DNA from: Schizophyllum amplum
Lineage: Eukaryota > Basidiomycota > Agaricomycetes > Agaricales > Schizophyllaceae
Assembly: GCA_007026445.1 (NCBI GenBank)
Contig: VDMD01000051.1
Location: 1 to 64,000, forward strand
Reading direction: 5' to 3'
DNA length: 64,000 nucleotides
Shown here: piece by piece, positions 57,148 through 64,000 of the stretch
Numbering within the stretch: the first letter of the stretch is position 1
How the letters are laid out: every line of letters starts with the position of its first letter
The notes under the pieces: model-generated
Seen by the model: only the letters and a program-made list of their open reading frames with translations
Told to the model about the DNA's origin: nothing
The model's database searches: none
Translations under genes and position numbers: made by a program

Positions 57148-57935
57148 CTGTGCTCGTAGGGTTATTGCAAAACATCCAAGCAACTGCTTGGCAGTGAATT
57201 GCAAAAATAGCAAATGACTTACCTGCACAGCCGGGCGGTGCGCGCGTGGTCACCTTATTAGGCAGGGGGCGGCACGCGGCTCGCGTCGCGTGCCTGGCTC
57301 GCCTCCGCGCGCGCTGAGCGGGATTGATGGCCCTTCCCAAACGGGAAGGCGGTCGATCACCACCCGCGCGGGGTTGCGTACGCGCGCCGCCCACCGCTGG
57401 CGCCGCCTCTGGCTGCTCGTAGGTCGTATAGATTGTGTATTTAGAGTATATAAATGTGAACAAAGTATGTGATGGCCAAAAATATCTAGATAATACAGCA
57501 AAAAAGCGCCTCAAGCGCGGCGAAAATTTTCGCCAGCACTCGGGGGCGCGAGCACGGCATGTAGAAGGCCGTGCGTGGGGGGTGGGTATACTGTAGCATT
57601 TCGACTGTAGGTTCATCAATTATGATGTAAAATTTATCCGAGAATTCTCCAAAAACCCGATAAATCGAAAGAAAATTATTGGCAGGGTTCCCGGAAAACG
57701 GTCGTGACGCGTGACTGAACCTACGGTCGAAATGCTACAGTATGCCAGGGTGGGGGAAACATATAGATGATATACGACCAGCCTGGGGAAGGGAACATTG
57801 TGTTATGAAAGGGGAACGCGGCGGGCGCACGCAGGTAGCGCTGTCGGTAGCAGGAGGAAGCGAGCGGGGCCGCTGCTGCTGTGCGGCTGGTATTCGACGG
57901 GCTGGGAGACTATACGAGTGGGGCAGGGCACTTCC
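57148..57935 (-). repeat. R-type repeat, minus orientation, carrying a MITE
   Basis: Outward segment 57222 to 57148, 75 nt, GTAAGTCATTTGC...GAGCACAG. Then the CCCAAACGGGA arm (57336-57348), AT spacer with GTATATAAATG, GGCGAAAATTTTCGCC at 57519. Closely related in reverse to 27.7-28.2 kb except that this copy holds the MITE at 57591-57740. Confidence 0.7.
57591..57740. mobile_element. Tc1/mariner-type MITE, copy 3 (short)
   Basis: 150 bp with ends CTGTAGCATTTCGACYGTAG, TA at 57589-57590 and 57741-57742. The related site at 27730-27731 has a single TA with the same flanks (GTGCGTGG...GTA and TGCCAGGGTG), confirming both ends and the 2-base duplication. Confidence 0.9.
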
Positions 57936-57953
57936 TGTTGAGAGACTAAAAGT

Positions 57954-58024
57954 GACCTGACCTGGGTTTGAACCAAGGACCTCCACCTCTCGATGGTGAC
58001 GCTCTACCACTGAGCTATCGGGTC
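57954..58024 (-). tRNA. tRNA-like sequence in the 3' LTR of the TRIM
   Basis: 71 nt on the minus strand fold as a class I tRNA: acceptor GACCCGA/TCAGGTC (one mismatch), D arm GCTC...GAGC, anticodon arm TCACC-ATCGAGA-GGTGG, five-base variable loop, T arm CTTGG-TTCAAAC-CCAGG. Internal A box TAGCTCAGTGG and B box GGTTCAAACCC could serve RNA polymerase III. The loop places CGA at the anticodon (UCG, Ser), yet tRNA-Ser normally has a long variable arm, so this is probably a tRNA-derived module, not a working tRNA. Confidence 0.55.
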
Positions 58025-58207
58025 TTAGGTTACTGAGTGGTCGAGCACACATCAACACACTCCCCTGATCGGCCACCTCAGTCAATCTCAAAGCAGCATT
58101 GTCGCAAGCCCCCAGTCAGTTGTGACGTGGCCAACATCACCGCCGGGGGGAGCAACTTTGCAAGCAGATCAGGCGCGGGGCTCATAACCTGTTGAGAGAC
58201 TAAAAGT

Positions 58208-58278
58208 GACTCGACCTGGGTTTGAACCAAGGACCTCCACCTCTCGATGGTGACGCTCTACCACTGAGCTATCGGGTC
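58208..58278 (-). tRNA. tRNA-like sequence in the 5' LTR of the TRIM
   Basis: Same 71 nt fold as in the other LTR. The acceptor 3' strand reads TCGAGTC, mismatched at the neighbouring position. Both variants are one transition away from TCGGGTC, which would pair perfectly with GACCCGA, so the source element probably had a perfect acceptor stem. Confidence 0.55.
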
Positions 58279-58311
58279 TTAGGTTACTGAGTGGTCGAGC
58301 ACACATCAACA

Positions 58312-59328
58312 CTTCCACGGGGCGGAAAGCGCCAGGGAAGGTGGGAGGGGGGTACAAGAGACGGTGGTGCGGTTAGCTGTCTAGCGCGTCATCGCACCGC
58401 CGTCTCCTGCTTCCCGCAAGCGCCGACGCCGCCAGCGCATAATGTGCAGCACCCTACACCTACTGTGTAGGCGTAGAGGCATGCGGCGGCGTAGAGAGCA
58501 GCACTGGAGGCGAGCACATTCTCCGCTTTTGTGCATGGGGGGGGTGATCAACGCGGCTAACAGCGAGAGCGCGCCGGCACGCGGAGACATCGTGGAGAAA
58601 GGGGGAGTAGTACCGGGCCTTGCTAGCGAGATTTGGTGGTGACGCATATACCAACAAATGGCTGCAGCGCGCTGAGCGTGTTGGGATTGGTGTTCTAGCA
58701 TGCTGTCGTGCTTATAGTATTTTCCTGTGATTTCTCCTGATTTTTCGCGTGCCGTTATCGCTACTTATGCGCGCACTACGCCTTACGCTGTGCACCACAT
58801 ATGGCGGTTACATTGCACATTTAATATAAGAGACTAATTTGCGCTTTTTTGACCATTTTGCACTCTAAGTTACTTGCACAACGCCTAATTTCTCCTTCAA
58901 AACATAGTGTCAAAGGCCAGATAATTACAACACAATTAAGCCCTTTCTGCAAAAGTTTGGACTGGCCTTTTTGGTGGCGCTACAAAGTTTTAAAAGCCTT
59001 TCGAGAAGGCACGCAACTTACCTGACTCCATCTCAAACAAGACAGAAGAAGCGATACATTTCATGACCCTGGCGATACTATCTGAGGTCCATAGGCTGGT
59101 ACGACACTTTCCCATGCTCAGTCCTGCATGTCCCCGATATGGCCACACTTACCCTGACTGCCTGTGGCGACACTTTCCCTGGACTGCAGGCTAGACGACA
59201 CTTTCTGAGGGGCATGGCGACACTTTGCAGTTTGCAAGGGCTGAAGTGGCAGCAGGTTAATGGGTAGGCCAGGCCAGGCCGCTATTAGAATTAAGTAACT
59301 ATAAGAAGGCGTTGGTATAAGTAAAGCT
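58312..59328. other. R-derived flank, then spacer with GACACTTT words
   Basis: 58380-58680 matches 27180-27480 in reverse (R family). 58690-59100 is AT-richer with no gene. 59100-59230 carries five GACACTTTC/CACACTTAC words at irregular spacing, reminiscent of subterminal transposon repeats; they lie just beyond the 3' end of the TET/JBP-like gene. Confidence 0.45.
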
Positions 59329-62300
59329 CTATAGGGTGGGCTGGGGCTGCCCCTTATCTCCCATGATCTTGGCGAAGACCAGGCTATCCAGGAAGGCCTG
59401 GTTGTCACAAGTGGCATCCAGTCCTTGGCTTATAGCCTGCTTGATTGTGTCTACACCAATCTCTGCAGTCTGCCACATGCTGGCCTGATTAAACCAGACG
59501 CAGGAGCCTCGCCCTGAAGCCCCGCCATCTAGACGCCTAGAGTTCTGGGGTGTCGGGAAGTCTGCGCCGTCGGTAACGCAAACCTCAAGGTCTGCAAGAG
59601 ATCAGCTTGAGGAAGAAGGATAAGGGTAAAAAGCGAGATGCTTACTGGATATATCAAAGTTGAAGTGGTAAAAAAGAGCGGAAGGGTAGGCCACAAACAC
59701 GCCTGGCGGGATTTGGAGAATAATGCCAGCCTCCCACATCACCAACCAGCACTTTTCTTTGTGGTTAAATTCTCCTGCCTCTCTGTTAGCCCATGTTGTA
59801 AGGGAAGCCAGCTTGCTCACCATAGACAAATACAACGCAAACCGCCAGTGCCAGGTTCTTGTAGTCTGCATGAGGTAGGCAGTGTAGGCGATCAACCTGT
59901 CCTGGCCTAGACACATTCAAACAGAAATTGAAGAAAAGCCCATACATGGCCTTCACTCCATAGCGTTCATCAATCAAGGCGATGCCCTTCTGGAATCGCT
60001 GCGCCACGCCTGGGAAGTAAATCTCCACAAAGGAGCTTGTGCATTGATGGCGCAATAAGAACCAGCGATCACGCACCTGATGCGCGACATGGGGCTTCCT
60101 TTGCGGAAAAACTAGTTGATAGCTTCCTCATTATTCTTATGGAACTTTGAAAGTATCAAGAGAAGAATGCGCAAACACTGACACAAACACCCAAGATGAC
60201 GGTCGAAGACAAAGCTTAAGTGACAGGGGTGACATGTAACTAGATGTGACTATCCCAATCGGGCCGGTCCAAGCACACCAACTCCAACACTCCCACCTGT
60301 GCGCCAGACCGCAGGGAAACTCCTACCTAACCATGCAACTCCCACCTAATCCTGCAGCTCCCACCAAATCCTGCAACTCCATGGATCACGAGAACAGAGG
60401 GCTCACACCATGAGCGTGCCCGGCACCGCGGGAGGAGGCCGAAGAGGACACGGGCGACGGGGCGCGGTACGGCGAAGGCGAACGGTGACGGGGAGGGGAG
60501 GACTGACGATGAGGGATGACGTACGTGCCGTAAGCCTGGTGAACCTGGTAGGCCTGCTCCACCTCTGCATCCATCTCCGCCACTGATTGGGCCATGTTTG
60601 CATTGAGGTGGACCTTGTCCATGATCCTCTGCTTGATCGCCTCCGGCATGGAGAACATGCAGAAGGCAGCGATATGACCGGGGTGCCCGCACCGATGACA
60701 GTCGCTGCTGTTGACGTCGCACCAGCGGTAGCCCTTGTCATCCATCCAGGATGCGCTGAGGTCCAACGCGCGACCACCAGAGCGAGGCTCCACATCCTTC
60801 CGCTGGGGACGCCCAGAGCGAGCGGCATTCGCGGCTAGGAGCCGCGAAGTATCCTCCTCCTCCGTCTTGACGAAGTCGTAGTTGAGCGCAGGGGACGAGG
60901 TGAGGGTGCCGATGGCGCTCGTGAGGGTGGGTTCGGTGGACTGGGAGAGGAGGGTGGTGCGGACGGTGAAGAAAGCCGGGTGGATGTTCATGAGGATGAC
61001 GTCCAGGATCTCGGTGTCCGCAACGGAGATCCCCATGTCAGTGAGGACACGGGCCTTGTCCTGAACAGTGGTGATGAACTGCTCGAGGGACTGGGTGGGG
61101 AAGTCATGAGAGCACTGGTAGAAAGCCTTGCGCGCTGCAACGCGTCTAGCCATGGTCGACTTTGTGTACTTCGCCTTCAGCGTTGCGTACATCTCCCAGC
61201 CTCCATACTTGTCCTTCACGACCGCCTCCACATCCCTCTCTAGCCTCGTAGCAAGAACAAAGCCGATGGCATTGTCTAGAGCGACATCGGCATCAGCCAC
61301 CTTGGTGGTCTTGTCGCTGGTGACCCAGGTGGCGTTGATGCCGCGGCAGAACCTGACGATGTTCTCCTCGAAGGCGTACCAGTTCTCCTCCCCCCGGAGC
61401 TTCTCCTTGTCCATAAGACTGTTGACAGCATAGCTGGGGATCGACATAGTGGGTAGATGGTGCAGATAAGGGTGATCGATGGGGGCGAAAATTTACAGAG
61501 GATGAAAAAGCGAGTTTTTGAGCGTCAAAAAGCGAGTTTGGGGGTTGGGGGATATGATTAGAGCGCGGGGCTCATAACCTATCAAGAGAAGAATGCGCAA
61601 ACACTGACACAAACACGCAAGATGACGGTCGAAGACAAAGCTTAAGTGACAGGGGTGACATGTAACTAGATGTGACTATCCCAATCGGGCCGGTCCAAGC
61701 ACACCAACTCCAACAGAAAGCGCTGGCATCTAAGCCTTTTAAGCCAAGGAAGGTAGGGAGATCTTGCATAAGAGACTCACCGTCTTGTTGTTCCGGTCAT
61801 GGCCACAAATAGAGAACCAGTGGGAGCCCCTCGAGTTTTGCTGCATGGCCTGTAAGTCGAAGGGTTGCTGACACTTCTGAACAAAGAGAGAGGCTTCCTC
61901 AATAAATTGAAGCATGAGGTCTAACTGCCAGCACGCGATCTGGCTCCAGGCAATGACAACCCTCCCAAGCTGGTCGGCAATAAATGTGGGCGCCTGCGCA
62001 AGCAAGCTAGTAAGGTGGGGTCGTCAGCAATCCTTTTGCTGCCAGTAACGCTTAGGACTCACTCATCTGCATAAGGGACGTGTCGGAAATTCTGCAGCGC
62101 ACGCCCTGTAAGAGGCTTTAGCGAAATTCTATAGTCAAGCTAGAAAGCAACTTACCAATAGTCTCCTGCTTGAAGAGCTTGACAAGATGGCGTCCTTGAT
62201 TGTTACGATTCATGTTGGTACCCATCCAGCCAGTAGTCGCAATGGAGAGGTCAGTCGCAAGGAAGCCAGAGCCTTCAACGCTATGCAGGACCTGCTTTGG

Positions 62301-63588
62301 CTGCTCAAGCTGATGGGCTCTTCGCCTAGCGCTGCTTCTTAGTTTGCTGATCTCCCTTCAGTACTCTTGTGTGCCACACGCTGAAGCCTTTACAGCCCCT
62401 CTGGTCTGTGAAAACATAGAGGATAGGGGTGGGGTGGGCGTATCAAGAAGGGAGCTGATGGTTAGAAGGTTGAGAGGGATGAGGAGTATAAAACCAGCGG
62501 AATACGTACTAGCTCTTCTTATAAAGCTTTGCGTCTGGCGTAAGGTCCTCCAGTGCCAAAGTCCTTGATTGTTTGGCAGGGTGTCTGATGGTTTAAGTCT
62601 AAAGAATGGTCTAGGAAGGAAAAGGGTGCTCACCTTGGAGGGCGATTAGTTGGCTTCTTGATTTGGGTGGGGCCTGGCTGCTCAGAGTAGCCAAGGGCTT
62701 CCGCATGAAATTGAGCGGCCAAGTCAAAGAAAGAGCCTGGGATTTGGATATGGCCTTCCTCACCCTTTATAGGGGCTGGGCTGCCCGGGAACCTAGGTCA
62801 CAGTCAAGATGAGGCCAAGTTTGACGACGCAAAAGGCCAACTAACCATCTTTCCCACATGTCTAGCAACCATTAGGGACTTTCACAGTAGAGTTGGGTGA
62901 CGGTTGGGTGAGAAGTTGGGTGAAATGTTGGGTAGTGGTTTGGACCAGTTTCTCTGTCCAGTTGAGCGCAACCCAACTTTGACAGTCCCGGTTTCACAAC
63001 CGGCCAAGCGTTCGAAACTTGCCACAAATTGAGGTTCGGCAGGGCCGGCCTCCGGCAAGGCCTGAGGAGTCGCCCAATTTTGGCCACCTGAGCGAACCTT
63101 GTCCCCACTGGAAGTTCGCAAAGCATAGCAAGCCTCGCCAAAAGCGAGCCAGTAACACCTCGGCAGGCGGGAAAGGGCAAGAGAGCCCTCAAGTGTTGAC
63201 GCGGCAGTTGCGGCCGTGCGCACTTTCAAACTCCGCCGTGTGGCGTTTATGCAACAGGTGCGAGTTGCGCTGAGTTGCACAAGCGGGCCCACCCAATTTT
63301 TGAAATGCAACTGGTCCGGATTATTACCCAAAATTCCACCCAACTTCTCACCCAACCGTCGTCACCCAACTCTACTGTGAAAGTCCCTATTGCTCTTGTG
63401 CCTCAGCAAGCCTCCTAGTCACTGGGCCAGCACGGCAGAGGGAAGCCGGTAGAACAGGAGGAGTACCTTCCTCTCCTTTAAGTCAAGCCATGGTATCCCA
63501 TAATTATCTCCTCACCAGTATTAAGGTGTTTATGGTCAGCTCTATCCTCCGAGTCCAATCCTCTTCTTCTCTTCTTACTGCTACTCAT
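59329..63588 (-). CDS. Second TET/JBP-like dioxygenase gene, with two TE insertions
   Basis: Exons on the minus strand: a possible first exon MSSSKKRRRGLDSEDRADHK (from 63588); GEEGHIQIPGSFFDLAAQFH near 62.7 kb; GSGFLATDLSIATTGWMGTN and NRNNQGRHLVKLFKQETI; then FIADQLGRVVIAWSQIACWQ, SHWFSICGHDRNNKT; after the inserted retroelement VAHQVRDRWFLLRHQCTSSF, YGVKAMYGLFFNFCLNVSRP, HCLPHADYKNLALAVCVVFV; EFNHKEKCWLVMWEAGIILQ, PPGVFVAYPSALFYHFNFDI; last GRGSCVWFNQASMWQTAEIG to TAG at 59329-59331. HAD (metal ligands), the distal His in LFYHFN and an Arg in GRGSCVWF parallel the motifs of the first dioxygenase, so the same superfamily is inferred. The gag-only element lies in what looks like an intron, though the flanking exon phases do not match as I read them. 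A MITE lies in the first intron, if exon 1 is right. Confidence 0.6.
60154..61715 (-). mobile_element. Complete gag-only LTR retrotransposon (TR-GAG type)
   Basis: 1,562 bp with 136 bp LTRs (5' LTR 61580-61715, 3' LTR 60154-60289) that start TGTTGGAGTTGG, end CTCTTGATA and differ at one base (CGCAAG versus CCCAAG). Target duplication GAAAG at 60149-60153 and 61716-61720. The primer-binding site GGTTATGAGCCCCGCGC follows the 5' LTR and a GGTGGGAG purine tract precedes the 3' LTR. It encodes only Gag: no protease, integrase, RT or RNase H. Recent insertion, non-autonomous. Confidence 0.97.
60386..61447 (-). CDS. Copia-type Gag of the gag-only element
   Basis: 353 residues, intact, no intron. 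N-terminal helical capsid-like region (LRGEENWYAFEENIVRFCRG, YGGWEMYATLKAKYTKSTMA, HDFPTQSLEQFITTVQDKAR, PEFF-like turn, LTSAIGTLTSSPAL), then a CCHC zinc knuckle CHRCGHPGHIAAFC, then a Ser/Pro/Arg-rich tail. Gag would coat the element's RNA and form the particle; the enzymes must come in trans from an autonomous copia. The ORF is far better preserved than the gag at 35 kb, in line with near-identical LTRs. Confidence 0.93.
   Translation of the reverse strand: MSIPSYAVNSLMDKEKLRGEENWYAFEENIVRFCRGINATWVTSDKTTKVADADVALDNAIGFVLATRLERDVEAVVKDKYGGWEMYATLKAKYTKSTMARRVAARKAFYQCSHDFPTQSLEQFITTVQDKARVLTDMGISVADTEILDVILMNIHPAFFTVRTTLLSQSTEPTLTSAIGTLTSSPALNYDFVKTEEEDTSRLLAANAARSGRPQRKDVEPRSGGRALDLSASWMDDKGYRWCDVNSSDCHRCGHPGHIAAFCMFSMPEAIKQRIMDKVHLNANMAQSVAEMDAEVEQAYQVHQAYGTYVIPHRQSSPPRHRSPSPYRAPSPVSSSASSRGAGHAHGVSPLFS
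62875..63387. mobile_element. MITE with long terminal inverted repeats
   Basis: 513 bp flanked by TA (62873-62874 and 63388-63389). About 45 bases of inverted repeat beginning GGGACTTTCACAGTAGAGTT, with GTTGGGTGA words iterated inside both ends. No ORF. The flanks also fit a 3-base ATT duplication if the leading A is counted into the element, so the superfamily is not certain. Confidence 0.9.
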
Positions 63589-64000
63589 AGAGGCAGGCAG
63601 CAGTTCAGGCGGAATCAGAGTGGTGGTGGTCAGAAAAAGCGATGAGGAGGCTGTGCCTGCCATCAATAATTTAATCATGTGACCGTGTATATTCATGTGA
63701 CCACTTGTTTCCCAGCTCTTTCCCACAAAGCCTCTTCACCCAGCTCTGTGCCAAGTCTGGGGGCATAATTTACAAGATTAAGGTAGCCCGGTTGTTTTCT
63801 TGCTCTAATCCCAGTCCTTCCAGCCTTTTATTACAACAGGCTTTGAACACAGTCCTGTCACAGTCACCAACACGATCACATGATATAACCAACATGTAGT
63901 AAGCTAGTAAGCTTGAGCGGGCTCCAGCTAGGGATGGAAGGAGTGGGCAGCGGAGAAAGGAAAGCGGATGGACAGGGTTGTAGAGGGGGTTACGCCTGAG
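63589..64000. other. Window end, no gene recognised
   Basis: About 410 bases upstream of the putative first exon of the second dioxygenase gene. ATCATGTGACCGTG and TTCATGTGACCA near 63674-63705 repeat a CATGTGAC word that could be a basic helix-loop-helix site (CACGTG-like). Nothing else supportable. Confidence 0.4.

Larger units (their letters stand above)
57936..58311 (-). mobile_element. TRIM retroelement with tRNA-like sequence in each LTR
   Basis: 376 bp. LTRs of 122 bp (5' LTR 58190-58311, 3' LTR 57936-58057) start TGTTGATGTG and end TCTCTCAACA, and differ at two adjacent bases only. The 132 bp interior has a primer-binding site directly after the 5' LTR (GGTTATGAGCCCCGCGC, 58189 to 58173) and a purine tract CAGGGGAG just before the 3' LTR. 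Target duplication CTTCC at 57931-57935 and 58312-58316. No coding capacity. The PBS is identical to that of the gag-only element at 60-61.7 kb, so that machinery or a related copia could supply Gag and RT. Confidence 0.95.

Noticed and set aside
57954..58278. Two ordinary nuclear tRNA-Ser genes
   Set aside because: Both lie inside LTRs of a defined retroelement, have acceptor mismatches and lack the long variable arm of tRNA-Ser.

Overview
The window is nuclear DNA of a basidiomycete, almost certainly an Agaricomycete. Genes are broken by many 45-60 nt GT-AG introns. The housekeeping proteins are fungal in type, and the mobile genes (KDZ transposase with a CxC2-type cysteine cluster, TET/JBP-like dioxygenases, copia Gag) are typical of Agaricomycetes. 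I cannot name the species.

Layout. (1) 0-8.5 kb is a compact single-copy block: an unidentified gene end, a NAA38/LSMD1-like LSm protein (-), dolichol-phosphate mannosyltransferase DPM1 (+), an F-box protein (+), an SMN-like snRNP assembly protein (+), the PLP synthase PDX1 (+) and the tRNA methyltransferase DNMT2 (+). PDX1 and SMN read through cleanly. NAA38, DPM1 and DNMT2 carry single-base indels, mostly in homopolymers, which look more like assembly errors than gene death. (2) 11.5-22.9 kb is a KDZ-type transposon region: a transposase with an associated cysteine cluster, a large accessory gene and a TET/JBP-like dioxygenase, all on the minus strand, plus a small plus-strand gene. The dioxygenase is broken by one amber codon. 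(3) 9.4-11.2, 25.6-32.4, 39.1-53.8 and 57.1-58.7 kb are filled by a modular, GC-rich, apparently uncharacterised repeat family. I split it into a ~0.99 kb S module (six full-length copies) and R modules. Both end in short GT...AG segments that look like spliceosomal introns pointing outward. (4) 32.4-38.9 kb is a 1,940 bp inverted repeat around a copia gag pseudogene. (5) 53.8-57.1 kb holds an unknown ORF and a truncated second KDZ gene, each interrupted by a solo LTR. (6) 57.1-63.6 kb holds a MITE, a 376 bp TRIM with a tRNA-like sequence in each LTR, and a second TET/JBP-like gene that contains a complete gag-only retrotransposon and another MITE.

How the parts relate. DNMT2 (a tRNA C5 methyltransferase) and two TET/JBP-like dioxygenases occur together, one dioxygenase inside a KDZ element as known for basidiomycetes. 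The stops that break the dioxygenase and the copia gag can all be explained by one transition each, consistent with RIP-like mutation or deamination of methylated cytosine. The gag-only element and the TRIM share a 17 nt primer-binding site matching the anticodon arm of initiator tRNA-Met, so both were probably mobilised by the same copia machinery. Nested insertions with intact target-site duplications, and empty sites present within the same window, allow several insertions to be mapped to the base.

Limits: exon boundaries were assigned by eye, no database search was run, and module names S, R and E are mine.
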